DNA from: Candidatus Nanopelagicales bacterium
GTDB lineage: Bacteria; Actinomycetota; Actinomycetes; S36-B12; CAIYMF01
Reading direction: 5' to 3'
DNA: 41,395 bases
NCBI GenBank assembly: GCA_025456065.1
Contig: JALOLH010000040.1
Coordinates: forward strand, 1-41,395
Part shown: one piece after another, positions 9,254 to 17,010 of the stretch
How the letters are laid out: every line of letters begins with the position of its first letter
Numbering within the stretch: position 1 is the stretch's first letter
The notes under the pieces: generated by a model
Seen by the model: the letters and a program-made list of their open reading frames with translations, nothing else
Told to the model about the DNA's origin: nothing
Databases searched by the model: none
Program-made: the position numbers and the translations under genes

Positions 9254-10387
9254 ATGTCGCGCTCCTTCGACGCGGCCTCCGGGATGGCCCTGACGCCCGC
9301 AGCCCGGCGAGCCCTGGCCGCGGCGCTCGACCGCGGCTGGGCCGATCCGACCCGGCTGCACCGGGACGGCCGCGTGGCCCGCCAGCTGCTCGACGCCGCC
9401 CGCGCGTCGGTGGCGGAGCGGCTGGGCGCCCTGCCGCAGGAGGTGACCTTCACCGGCTCGGGCACCGAGGCGCTGCACCTGGCCGTGCTCGGGCTCGGCC
9501 GCGGGCGGGCGGCCGTGGGGACGGGAGTGGTGGCCAGCGCCGTGGAGCACTCCGCCGTGCTGCGGGCCGCCGACTGGGTGGCCGGGGGTGAGCCGGTGCT
9601 CGTGCCCGTCGACACTCAGGCTCGACTCGAGGTCGAGGGTTTCGCAGCGGCGGTCGCCGCCCCCGGCGTCGCGGTGGCGTGCGTGCAGCAGGCCAACCAC
9701 GAGGTGGGCACGCTGCAGCCGCTGGCCGAGGCGCACGCCGCGGCCCGCGCGGCCGGCGTGCCCCTCGTGGTGGACGCCTGCGCCGCGCTCGGGCATGTCG
9801 CGGCGCCCAGCGCCTGGGACGTCCTGGCCGGCAGCGCGCACAAGTGGGGCGGCCCCGCCGGGGTGGGCGTGCTGGCCATCCGCACCGGGGTGCGCTGGCG
9901 CAGCCCGGTGCCGACCGACGAGGCCGGCCGCCGCGCCGGGTTCCCCGACGTCCCGGCGATCGTCGCGGCGGCCACGGCGCTGGAGGAGGCGACCGCCGCG
10001 CTCGCGGCCTCCGCGGCCCAGCGCTCGGCCCTGGTCGGGCGCCTCCGCGCCGCGCTGCCGCGCCTGGCCGACGACGTCGTCGTGCTGGGGCCCGACGACG
10101 GCCGCCTGCCCCACCTGACCTGCTGCACCGTCCTCTACGCCGACGGCGAGGTGCTCGTGACCGAGCTCGACCGGGCCGGGTTCGCCGTGAGCTCGGGCTC
10201 GGCCTGCACGGCCGACACCCGGCGACCCAGCCACGTGCTGGCGGCCATGGGGGCGGTCACGCACGGCAACCTGCGCGTGAGCCTGCCGCCCGGGACGACC
10301 GAGGCCGACGTGGACGCCTTCCTGGCGGCGCTCCCCCATGCGATCGCGGCCGCTCGCGACGCGGGCGTGCGGGCGGCCGGGCCGTGA
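9254..10387 (+). CDS. Cysteine desulfurase (IscS/NifS-like, class V aminotransferase)
   Basis: This PLP enzyme takes sulfur from L-cysteine as a persulfide for Fe-S clusters, thiolation or cofactors. The 377-residue protein carries the PLP lysine in SAHKWGG (Lys197), the NHEVG segment (148-152), the cofactor-facing Asp174, and the active-site cysteine in SSGSACTA (Cys318). The ATG at 9254 is 7 bases after a -10 box; a GTG nine bases upstream is less likely. The stop overlaps the next start by 4 bases (GTGA), linking it to a TusA-like carrier. This suggests a dedicated sulfur relay rather than a general Isc/Suf operon, whose scaffold genes are absent here. Confidence 0.92.
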   Translation: MSRSFDAASGMALTPAARRALAAALDRGWADPTRLHRDGRVARQLLDAARASVAERLGALPQEVTFTGSGTEALHLAVLGLGRGRAAVGTGVVASAVEHSAVLRAADWVAGGEPVLVPVDTQARLEVEGFAAAVAAPGVAVACVQQANHEVGTLQPLAEAHAAARAAGVPLVVDACAALGHVAAPSAWDVLAGSAHKWGGPAGVGVLAIRTGVRWRSPVPTDEAGRRAGFPDVPAIVAAATALEEATAALAASAAQRSALVGRLRAALPRLADDVVVLGPDDGRLPHLTCCTVLYADGEVLVTELDRAGFAVSSGSACTADTRRPSHVLAAMGAVTHGNLRVSLPPGTTEADVDAFLAALPHAIAAARDAGVRAAGP

Positions 10388-10800
10388 TCACCATCGTCGA
10401 GGCGCTCGGGGTGCTCTGCCCGGTGCCGATCATCCGGCTGGCGCGCGTGGCCGCCACGCTGCCGCCCGGCAGCCTGGTGGCCCTGCTCACCGACGATCCC
10501 GCCGCCGAGCACGACGTGCCAGCGTGGTGCCGGCTTCGGGGCCACGCGCTGCTGGCCAGCGAGCCCGTCACGTCGCCCACGTCGCCATGGGCCGGCGGCG
10601 CCGCGCCGGGCGCCGCCCCAGGCGGTCCCGGCACGCCCGAGCCGGAGGTGCCGAACCCGTCGCCGGCTCAGCCGGTGCGCCACCTGATCCGGCTCGGCAC
10701 CGCCCCGGCGGGATCGGAGGCGACCGGGGCCGCGTCGTCGGGCACCCCCCACCCGAGCACGGGCGGCAGCGGCAACGCCTCGGCGAGCAGCCGCAGGTAG
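10384..10800 (+). CDS. TusA-family sulfur carrier with a long low-complexity tail
   Basis: The first 75 or so residues form a TusA/SirA-like domain with the CPVP motif (Cys13), whose cysteine would accept the persulfide from the coupled desulfurase. The remaining 60-odd residues are Pro/Gly/Ser/Ala-rich and likely disordered. TusA proteins are normally about 80 residues, so this one is unusually long. The tail lies antisense to the last 133 bases of aat. The GTG start overlaps the desulfurase stop by 4 bases. The carrier role is inferred from the motif and pairing, and the acceptor is unknown. Confidence 0.78.
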   Translation: MITIVEALGVLCPVPIIRLARVAATLPPGSLVALLTDDPAAEHDVPAWCRLRGHALLASEPVTSPTSPWAGGAAPGAAPGGPGTPEPEVPNPSPAQPVRHLIRLGTAPAGSEATGAASSGTPHPSTGGSGNASASSRR

Positions 10801-11429
10801 GCCCGTCGCGGCACGGCCAGGGCGCCCAGGCTGCCCAGGTGCGGGGTCCGCCACTGCACGTCGATGAGCCGCTCGGGCCGGCCGTCGGCGGCGAGCAGGT
10901 CGGCCAGCGCCACGACAGCCACCTTCGAGGCGTCGGTGGCCCGGTGGAACTTCGACTCGGCGGCGAACAGCCCGCCCACCTCGACGCCGAACAGCCCCCC
11001 GACCAGCCGGCCTCCGGCGTCCCACACCTCGAGCGAGTGCGCCCAGCCGAGGCCGTGCAGCCCGGCGTACGCCGCGGCGTAGTCCCCCGTGATCCAGCCG
11101 TGCGGACGCCCGGGGTCCGCGCAACCGGCCACGACGGCCTCGAAGGCGGTGTCGAGGCTGACGGTGAACCGTCGCAGCGCGCGACGCAGCGACCTGCTCA
11201 CGTGGAGCTGGTCGGGCCGCAGGATCCCCCGCGGATCGGGCGACCACCAGCCCAGCAGGGCGCCCTCCGGCATCGGGAACAGCCCCCGGCGGTAGCCGGC
11301 CAGCAGCGTCCCCGGGTCGAGCGCGGCACCCACGGCGACCAGCTCGACCCCCGTGGGCGCCCCGCGGACGTCCGGCAGCCGCCACGGCGTCGCGGGCGGC
11401 TCGACGGGGGGCCGGGCGGGGGGCCTCAC
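10668..11429 (-). CDS. aat: Leucyl/phenylalanyl-tRNA-protein transferase
   Basis: This enzyme transfers Leu or Phe from tRNA to N-terminal Arg or Lys of proteins, marking them for ClpS/ClpAP degradation under the N-end rule. The 253-residue protein shows family landmarks: GLFPMP, WWSPDPRGIL, the GWITGDYAAAYAGLH helix, HSLEVWD, GGLFGVEVGGLFAAESKFHR, and the LIDVQWRTPHLGSLGA stretch near the C-terminus. The GTG at 11429 is the most sensible start, but the N-terminal Pro-rich 20 residues and a weak ribosome site leave it uncertain. The last 30 or so residues extend past the family core and run antisense to the TusA tail. It lies 24 bases downstream of adoK. Confidence 0.92.
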   Translation of the reverse strand: MRPPARPPVEPPATPWRLPDVRGAPTGVELVAVGAALDPGTLLAGYRRGLFPMPEGALLGWWSPDPRGILRPDQLHVSRSLRRALRRFTVSLDTAFEAVVAGCADPGRPHGWITGDYAAAYAGLHGLGWAHSLEVWDAGGRLVGGLFGVEVGGLFAAESKFHRATDASKVAVVALADLLAADGRPERLIDVQWRTPHLGSLGALAVPRRAYLRLLAEALPLPPVLGWGVPDDAAPVASDPAGAVPSRIRWRTG

Positions 11430-11452
11430 GGGCGGGGATCCGGGCGCTGCGG

Positions 11453-12439
11453 TCAGGCCCGGGTGAGGTGGACGTGCTGGCCGATCTCCTCGGCGGCCTG
11501 GTCGCCGTAGGCCTCGCGCACGCGCAGCAGGAAGGCCTGCCGGGCCAGCTCGTACTCCTGGGTGCCCACGCTCTCGATGACGTAGGTGGCCAGCAGGGAG
11601 CCGACCTGCGCGCACCGCTGCAGGGGCAGCCCCCAGGCCAGTCCGGCGAGGAACCCGGCGCGGAAGGCGTCCCCCACGCCGGTCGGGTCGGCCTTGTGGG
11701 TCTCCTTGGGCGTCGGGACCTGGATCGGCTCCTCGCCCTGGCGCTCGATGCGCACCCCGTTGGGCCCGAGCGTGGTGATCCTCACCCCGACTCGATCGAG
11801 GATCTCCTCACCCGTCCACCCCGTCTTGTGCTCGGTGAGGGCCGCCTCGTACTCGTTGGTGAACAGGTAGGCGGCCCCGTCGATGAGCAGGCGGATCTCC
11901 TCGCCGTGCATCCGGGCCAGCTGCTGGGAGGGGTCGGCGGCGAACGGGATGCCCCGGTAGCGGCACTCCTCGGTGTGCCGGACCATCGCCTCCGGGTCGT
12001 TCGCGCCGATCACGACGAGGTCGATGCCACCGACCCGGTCCACCACGGGGCCCAGCTCGATGTCGCGGGCCTCCTGCATGGCCCCGGCGTAGAAGGTGGC
12101 GATCTGGTTGGCATGCTCGTCGGTCGTGCAGACGAAGCGTGCGGTGTGCCGCACCTCGGAGACGTGCACGGACTCGGTGTCCACGCCGTGCCGCTCCAGC
12201 CAGGACCGGTAGTCGGCGAAGTCCGGGCCGACGGCGGCGACGAGCACCGGGCTCAGCCCGAGCATCCCCATCCCGAAGGCGATGTTCGCCGCCACACCGC
12301 CGCGCCGGACCTCGAGCTCGTCGACGAGGAACGACAACGAGATCTTGTCCAGCTTGTCCAGCACGATCGAGTCCGAGAACCGTCCCGGGAAGGTCATGAG
12401 GTGGTCGGTGGCGATGGAGCCGGTGACGACGATGCGCAT
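11453..12439 (-). CDS. adoK: Adenosine kinase-type PfkB family sugar kinase
   Basis: It probably phosphorylates adenosine to AMP for purine salvage. The 328-residue protein is a PfkB/ribokinase-fold kinase with the N-terminal TGSIATDHLM segment, the RRGGVAANIAFGMGMLG substrate motif, and the C-terminal DPTGVGDAF signature (251-259), in which Asp257 is the catalytic base. Several stretches (TGSIATDHLM, LSFLVD, IGANDPEAM, FAADPSQQLAR, DPTGVGDAFRAGFL) agree with my memory of M. tuberculosis AdoK (Rv2202c), which lies in an equivalent neighbourhood. Substrate specificity is inferred from this likeness. The ATG at 12439 has GGGGGTG upstream. Confidence 0.88.
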   Translation of the reverse strand: MRIVVTGSIATDHLMTFPGRFSDSIVLDKLDKISLSFLVDELEVRRGGVAANIAFGMGMLGLSPVLVAAVGPDFADYRSWLERHGVDTESVHVSEVRHTARFVCTTDEHANQIATFYAGAMQEARDIELGPVVDRVGGIDLVVIGANDPEAMVRHTEECRYRGIPFAADPSQQLARMHGEEIRLLIDGAAYLFTNEYEAALTEHKTGWTGEEILDRVGVRITTLGPNGVRIERQGEEPIQVPTPKETHKADPTGVGDAFRAGFLAGLAWGLPLQRCAQVGSLLATYVIESVGTQEYELARQAFLLRVREAYGDQAAEEIGQHVHLTRA

Positions 12440-12472
12440 GACGGGACACCCCCAGGTCGGACGACGGGGGCG

Positions 12473-12478
12473 ACCCTA
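12473..12478 (-). promoter_or_regulatory. -10 box for adoK
   Basis: TAGGGT (minus strand) matches TANNNT and would give a leader of about 25 bases that includes the GGGGGTG ribosome site before the ATG at 12439. Confidence 0.45.
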
Positions 12479-12527
12479 GCGGGTGGGCGCGACCGTGCCG
12501 GGCCCGGCGGCGGGCCCGGCCATGGGA

Positions 12528-12881
12528 TCAGTGGAAGGAGTCACCGCACGCGCACGAGCCGGTCGCGTTCGGGTTGTCGATGGTGAAGCCCTGCTTCTCG
12601 ATGCTGTCGACGAAGTCGATGGTGGCGCCCGTGAGGTAGGGCGCGCTCATGCGGTCGACGACGACGCCGACCCCGTCGAAGTCCTTCACCACGTCGCCGT
12701 CGAGGGAGCGCTCGTCGAAGAACAGCTGGTAGCGCAGGCCGGAGCACCCGCCCGGCTGCACCGCCACGCGCAGGGCCAGGTCGTCGCGGCCCTCGGCGTC
12801 CAGCAGGGCGCGCACCTTGGCGGCGGCGGTGTCGGTGAGGATGATGCCGTCGGTCGCGGCGCTCGTGGTCTCGGCGGTCAT
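12528..12881 (-). CDS. erpA: A-type iron-sulfur cluster insertion protein (ErpA/HesB family)
   Basis: This protein carries and inserts Fe-S clusters into apoproteins. The 117-residue protein has the three invariant cysteines of A-type carriers: Cys46 in GGCSGLRYQL, and Cys110 and Cys112 in SCACGDSFH at the C-terminus. Length and motif order are typical. The ATG at 12881 is preceded by a clear AGGAGG 9 bases upstream. It is transcribed alone, divergent from the CBS/MgtE-type gene, and its likely clients in the window include NadA and the Rieske protein. The symbol follows common actinobacterial naming; a paralogue cannot be excluded. Confidence 0.93.
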   Translation of the reverse strand: MTAETTSAATDGIILTDTAAAKVRALLDAEGRDDLALRVAVQPGGCSGLRYQLFFDERSLDGDVVKDFDGVGVVVDRMSAPYLTGATIDFVDSIEKQGFTIDNPNATGSCACGDSFH

Positions 12882-12949
12882 CGCTGGTGCCCTCCTGTGG
12901 CGGTGCTCGGGGATGTCCGGTGCTGCGGGTGGCCGGGCGTCTCGGCAGT

Positions 12950-12979
12950 GGGAACGCCCTGACCGGTGCAGGCATTCCC
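12950..12979. promoter_or_regulatory. 30-bp interrupted palindrome between erpA and the mgtE-like gene
   Basis: The two-fold symmetric pattern is GGGAA-n-GCC-nnn-ACC followed by its mirror, centred on ACCGGT (12962-12967); 22 of 30 positions are symmetric. It sits in the divergent promoter region, 69 bases from the erpA start and 65 from the mgtE-like start. The symmetry suits a dimeric regulator. Which protein binds, if any, is unknown. Confidence 0.4.
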
Positions 12980-13043
12980 GCTGGCCACCATCGTCACACG
13001 ATCCACCGGGAACGACCAATCGCGACAGGCGCAGGATGGCCCC

Positions 13044-14045
13044 ATGGCCGCCATCCCGGAGCCCGCCCCGCTGCTGCTGGGCCCGTCCATCGACGCCTAC
13101 GTGACCGCCGACGTGCCCGTGTGCTCCCCCGCCGCGACGGCTGGCACCGTCCGTGCACTGCTCACCAGCAGGCTGTGGGCCTCGGTCGCCGACGTCGCCG
13201 TGTGCCGGGAGCCGGAGGGGGACGGGGCCCGCCGGCTCGTGGGCCTGGTCCCGGTCACGCGCGTGCTGGCCGCGCCCGCGGAGACCCCGGCCGAGTCCCT
13301 CATGGACCCGGATCCCCCGGTCGTGGCCCCGGGCGTGGACCAGGAGCAGGCCGCGTGGAAGGCGGTCCGGCACGGGGAGACCAGCCTGGCCGTCGTCGGG
13401 GCCGACGGGCGGTTCCACGGCCTGGTGCCGCCCACCCGGTTCCTGGGCGTGCTGCTGCGGGAGCACGACGAGGACCTGGCCCGCCTCGGGGGCTACCTGA
13501 GCTCGAGCGAGCAGGCGCGCCACGCCTCGGAGGAGCCGCTGCGCCGGCGCCTGTGGCACCGGCTGCCCTGGCTCGTGCTCGGGCTGGTCGGCTCGGCGCT
13601 GGCGGCGTGGGTGGTCGGTGGCTTCGAGGAGCAGCTGGCCGCGGACGTGCGCCTCGCGTTCTTCGTGCCCGGCGTGGTCTACATGGCCGACGCCGTGGGC
13701 ACGCAGACCGAGGCCCTGGTGATCCGCGGGCTGTCGGTCGGCGTCCCGATCCGGCGCATCTTCGTCAAGGAGGCGCTCACCGGCCTGGCCGTGGGCCTGG
13801 TGCTCGGGGTGGTCACCTACGTCGCCGTCGCGGTGGCGCTGGGGTCGGCACAGCTCGCCCTCGCCGTGGCGCTGGCCCTGCTGGCGGCGTGCTCGGTGGC
13901 CTCGGTGGTCGCCATGGCGCTGCCCTGGGCGATCGCCCGTGCCGGCCGCGACCCGGCGTTCGGCAGCGGACCGCTGGCCACGGTCGTGCAGGACCTGCTC
14001 AGCCTGGTCCTCTACTTCGCGCTGGCCACGGCGATCGTGGCCTGA
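13044..14045 (+). CDS. CBS-domain MgtE-type divalent cation transporter (lacks MgtE_N domain)
   Basis: A likely magnesium or other divalent cation channel/transporter. The 333-residue protein has two CBS motifs in the first 150 residues, then a connecting helix and about five transmembrane helices from residue 172 on. The pore region VYMADAVGTQTEALVIRG matches the MgtE GNAGTQT-type motif, although Asp-Ala-Val replaces the usual Gly-Asn-Ala. It is shorter than full MgtE (about 450 residues) because the N-terminal superhelical domain is missing. The ATG at 13044 has GCAGGA 7 bases upstream. Its stop lies 4 bases from the convergent glycerate kinase stop. The ion specificity is inferred. Confidence 0.85.
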   Translation: MAAIPEPAPLLLGPSIDAYVTADVPVCSPAATAGTVRALLTSRLWASVADVAVCREPEGDGARRLVGLVPVTRVLAAPAETPAESLMDPDPPVVAPGVDQEQAAWKAVRHGETSLAVVGADGRFHGLVPPTRFLGVLLREHDEDLARLGGYLSSSEQARHASEEPLRRRLWHRLPWLVLGLVGSALAAWVVGGFEEQLAADVRLAFFVPGVVYMADAVGTQTEALVIRGLSVGVPIRRIFVKEALTGLAVGLVLGVVTYVAVAVALGSAQLALAVALALLAACSVASVVAMALPWAIARAGRDPAFGSGPLATVVQDLLSLVLYFALATAIVA

Positions 14046-14049
14046 CGGC

Positions 14050-15153
14050 TCACCGGCGGGCCCAGGTGCTGGCGGCCCGGGCTGCGGCGCGCACGAGACC
14101 CTCGGCGGGCGACTCCCCGGGCTCGGCCGCCGCCGGGAACGCGGCGGCCACGCCCGCGGTGATCCACTCGCGGCGGGTCACGTCGACCCGCCCGGCCAGG
14201 ACCAGCGTCGGGATCGCGTGCGCCGTGGCGGCCGCGGCGACCCCGGCCACCGCCTTGCCACGAAGGGACTGCCAGTCGAACGCGCCCTCCCCGGTGATGA
14301 CGAGGTCGGCGTGCGCGAGCTCGGCGTCGATGCCGGAGGCGGCGAGCACCGTGGCGGCCCCGGGCACCCGCGTGGCGCCAAGGCGCAGCAGGGCGGCACC
14401 GATCCCCCCGCCGGCGCCGGCGCCGAGCGCCACCGCGGCCGAGCGCCCGTCGGGACCCCGACCGAGGAGCCCGGCCCAGTGGGTGAGGGCGGCCTCGAGC
14501 TGCTCGACCTGCTCGGGCGTCGCGCCCTTCTGCGGGGCGAACCCGCGGGCCGCCCCCCGGGGCCCCAGCAGCGGGACGTCGACGTCCGTGGCGACCTCCA
14601 GCACCCGCTCGCCCACGGCGGCCAGCGCCGGGGCGAGGTCGAGCGCCGTGACCCGCCCCAGGTCGCCGCCGCCCCGGGTCAGCGCCCCGGCCGGACGGCT
14701 GGTCGCGCCGAGCGCGGCCAGCATCCCGGCACCCCCGTCGCACGTCCCGGTCCCGCCGACACCCACGACGACCCGCGCCGGGGCGTCGGCCAGGGCCGCG
14801 GCGAGCACCGCCCCCAGGCCGAATGTCGAGGTCCGGGTGGGGTTCCGCGCCTCGGCCGGGACCAGGTGCAGCCCGGCCGCGCTGGCGCTCTCCACCCACG
14901 CCGTGCCCTCGCCGTCCACCAGGTACTCGGCCGCGATGGGCCGACCGCACGGGCCGATCACGTCGACGACGTGCCGGGTGCCACCGCGCCCGGCGTGCAC
15001 CGCCGCGAGGAAGCCGGGCCCCCCGTCCGACAGCGGCCGCAGCACGAGCTCGTCCTCGGGGGCGACCGCCCGCCAGCCGGCACCGATCGCCGCAGCGGCC
15101 TCCACGGCGCTGAGGGTGCCCGTGAACGAGTCGGGGCAGATGAGGACGCGCAC
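14050..15153 (-). CDS. Glycerate kinase (GlxK/GarK family)
   Basis: It phosphorylates D-glycerate, probably to 2- or 3-phosphoglycerate. The 367-residue protein begins VRVLICPDSFTGTLSAVEAA, carries PLSDGGPGF, the glycine-rich VGVGGTGTCDGGAGMLAALGA segment, and LVITGEGAFDWQSLRGKAVAGVA near the C-terminus, all characteristic of this kinase family. I chose the GTG at 15153 because the family starts with this strand; an ATG at 15171 would add six residues. Its 5' end faces a repeat-rich intergenic region shared with divergent nadA. The same family occurs next to erpA in mycobacteria. Confidence 0.92.
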   Translation of the reverse strand: MRVLICPDSFTGTLSAVEAAAAIGAGWRAVAPEDELVLRPLSDGGPGFLAAVHAGRGGTRHVVDVIGPCGRPIAAEYLVDGEGTAWVESASAAGLHLVPAEARNPTRTSTFGLGAVLAAALADAPARVVVGVGGTGTCDGGAGMLAALGATSRPAGALTRGGGDLGRVTALDLAPALAAVGERVLEVATDVDVPLLGPRGAARGFAPQKGATPEQVEQLEAALTHWAGLLGRGPDGRSAAVALGAGAGGGIGAALLRLGATRVPGAATVLAASGIDAELAHADLVITGEGAFDWQSLRGKAVAGVAAAATAHAIPTLVLAGRVDVTRREWITAGVAAAFPAAAEPGESPAEGLVRAAARAASTWARR

Positions 15154-15185
15154 AGGCCCGCAGTGTGGCATCCCCGGCCGCCCGA

Positions 15186-15420
15186 GGGGCCGACGCTGGC
15201 CGTGCGCAGCGTGCGGCGCTCCCAACTCAGCGCATCGCCCCGCCCCGGCCCCCCCGTCACGACCGCAGGGGGCCGACGCTGGCCGCGCAGCGTGCGGCGC
15301 CCTCAACTCAGCACATCGCCCCCGCCCCGGCCGGTCCCGATCCCCTCGCCACGACCGCGCAGGGGGCCGACGCTGGCCGCGCAGCGTGCGGCGCCCTCAA
15401 CTCAGCACAACGCCCCCGGC
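15186..15420. repeat. Three imperfect direct repeats between glycerate kinase and nadA
   Basis: Related blocks begin near 15186, 15268 and 15362, with offsets of 83 and 94 bases. Copies 2 and 3 share 49 identical consecutive bases (15267-15315 and 15361-15409). Copy 1 has a 2-base insertion and a few substitutions. The shared part begins with a G-run, contains GACGCTGGCC, AGCGTGCGGCGC and CAACTCAGC, and is followed by a C-rich spacer ending in CACGACCGC. No open reading frame is preserved across copies. They fill most of the 342-base gap. Confidence 0.85.
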
Positions 15421-15495
15421 CCGATCCCCCCGTCACGACCGCCCGACACACCGGCCCGGCTGTGGAACCATTGGGCGCGACGCAGGAGGAACCGC

Positions 15496-16698
15496 ATGAC
15501 CGACACCGCCGCCTGGACCGAGCCGGCGCCGACCCCATTGGCCCTGCTGCTGCTCGGCCAGGGCAGCGACGCCGACACCGAGCGCGGCGTCGAATGCCCC
15601 GGCGCCCTGCCGCCGGCCTCCGACCCCGACCTGGTGGCCCGGGCCCGCGCGGCCCGCGAGGCGCTCGGCAGCCGTGCTTACGTGCTTGGCCATCACTACC
15701 AGCGCGACGAGGTCATCCAGTTCGCCGACGTGACGGGTGACTCGTTCAAGCTCGCCCAGCAGGCCGCAGCCCATCCGCAGGCCGAGTTCATCGTGTTCTG
15801 CGGCGTGCACTTCATGGCCGAGAGCGCCGACATCCTCACCAGTGACGCCCAGCAGGTGGTGCTCCCCGACCTCGCCGCCGGCTGCTCCATGGCCGACATG
15901 GCCGAGATCGGGCAGGTCGAGGACGCCTGGGACCGGTTCGTCGCGCTCGGCCTGGCGGACTCGACCATCCCGATCACGTACATGAACTCCACCGCCGCGA
16001 TCAAGGCGTTCACCGGGCGCAACCACGGCACGATCTGCACCTCCAGCAACGCCCGGCAGTCACTGGAGTGGGCCTTCGCGCGCGGCGAGCGCGTGTTCTT
16101 CCTCCCCGACCAGCACCTCGGCCGCAACACCGCCGTGCTCGAGCTGGGGCTGTCGCTGGCCGACTGCGTCCTCTACGACCCGCACAAGCCGGGTGGCGGG
16201 CTCACCGACGCGCAGCTGCGCGAGGCGCGGGTGGTGCTCTGGCGTGGGCACTGCTCGGTGCACGGCCGGTTCACCCCCGAGGTCGTCGACGAGGCGCGGG
16301 CACGCATCCCCGGCGTCCGGATCCTGGTGCACCCCGAGTGCCAGCACGAGGTGGTCCGCCGGGCGGACCTCGTCGGCTCGACCGAGTTCATCATCCGCGC
16401 GATCGAGGCCGCCGAGCCCGGCTCGGCGTGGGCGATCGGCACGGAGCTCAACCTCGTCCGCCGTCTCGCGCTGGCGCATCCGGACAAGCAGATCAGCTTC
16501 CTGGACCGCTCGGTCTGCTACTGCTCGACGATGAACCGGATCGACCTGCCGCACCTGGTCTGGGCGCTGGAGAGCCTCGCCGCCGGCACCGTCGTGAACC
16601 GCATCGTCGTGGACACGGACACCGCCCACTGGGCGCGCGTCGCCCTGGACCGGATGCTCGCGCTGCCCGGCGTGGGAGCCACCCCGTCCCCCGACTGA
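15496..16698 (+). CDS. nadA: Quinolinate synthase A
   Basis: This [4Fe-4S] enzyme condenses iminoaspartate with dihydroxyacetone phosphate to quinolinate in de novo NAD synthesis. The 400-residue protein has the YVLGHHYQRDEVIQFAD segment, AAGCSMADM (Cys130), TYMNSTAAIKAF, GTICTSSNA (Cys181), LVHPEC (Cys282) and the C-terminal CYCSTMNR (Cys341/343). By family analogy Cys130, Cys282 and Cys343 are the likely cluster ligands. An AGGAGGA at 15484-15490 strongly supports the ATG. nadB and nadC, usually adjacent in actinobacteria, are absent here. The gene is flanked on both sides by repeat-rich spacers. Confidence 0.95.
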   Translation: MTDTAAWTEPAPTPLALLLLGQGSDADTERGVECPGALPPASDPDLVARARAAREALGSRAYVLGHHYQRDEVIQFADVTGDSFKLAQQAAAHPQAEFIVFCGVHFMAESADILTSDAQQVVLPDLAAGCSMADMAEIGQVEDAWDRFVALGLADSTIPITYMNSTAAIKAFTGRNHGTICTSSNARQSLEWAFARGERVFFLPDQHLGRNTAVLELGLSLADCVLYDPHKPGGGLTDAQLREARVVLWRGHCSVHGRFTPEVVDEARARIPGVRILVHPECQHEVVRRADLVGSTEFIIRAIEAAEPGSAWAIGTELNLVRRLALAHPDKQISFLDRSVCYCSTMNRIDLPHLVWALESLAAGTVVNRIVVDTDTAHWARVALDRMLALPGVGATPSPD

Positions 16699-16740
16699 CG
16701 GCGACCCGCGCGCCGCGGTCCCCGACTGACGGCGACCCGC
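16689..16740. repeat. 21-bp direct duplication across the nadA stop codon
   Basis: The same 21 bases occur at 16689-16709 and 16720-16740 (period 31). The first copy includes the nadA TGA (16696-16698). The second is non-coding and repeats the CGACTGAC context, giving a second stop. Confidence 0.85.
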
Positions 16741-16797
16741 CCCGCTGCCCCCGCTGCCCGCGACCCGCATGCCCCCGCCTGTACCCGCACGCCCCCG

Positions 16798-16884
16798 CGT
16801 TTGCTCCCCCAAGGGTCGTTTGCTCCGCCGGGCATCGTTTGCTCCGCCGTGCCGGTCAGCGAACGCGCGCCCGCGGAGCAAACG
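16798..16884. repeat. Three-copy 19-bp tandem array with an inverted fourth copy
   Basis: CGTTTGCTCC starts at 16798, 16817 and 16836, an exact 19-base period. An inverted copy of the motif (GCGGAGCAAACG, 16873-16884) pairs perfectly over 12 bases with 16836-16847 across a 25-base loop. The hairpin could terminate nadA, or the array could be a binding site. It is more AT-rich than its surroundings. Confidence 0.85.
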
Positions 16885-16915
16885 CCGCATTGGCGCGCGG
16901 GCGGGCAGGCAGGCA

Positions 16916-16952
16916 GGGACGGGATGGGCGGGACGGGATGGGGCGGGACGGG
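16916..16952 (+). other. Dense G-run tract (possible G-quadruplex)
   Basis: Seven runs of three or more G in 37 bases are separated by loops of 1-2 bases, on the coding strand upstream of the BNR gene. This satisfies the usual G3N1-7 quadruplex pattern with spare runs. Structure formation in the cell is not shown. Confidence 0.55.
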
Positions 16953-17010
16953 TGCGGCCGGGCCCGTGCGGCGGCCGACCAGGGGCCTTCCCTCCCCGCC
17001 CCGGCCGGGC

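Noticed and set aside
10384-10800. Sequencing error or lost stop codon in the TusA-like gene
   Set aside because: Possible, but the frame stays open with plausible Pro/Gly/Ser composition and nothing in the sequence proves an error, so it is annotated as read.
15186-15420. CRISPR array
   Set aside because: Three diverged copies with unequal spacers of repeated, C-rich sequence, and no cas genes anywhere in the window.
16798-16884. Insertion sequence or transposon ends
   Set aside because: No transposase gene, and no target-site duplication flanks the direct and inverted copies.
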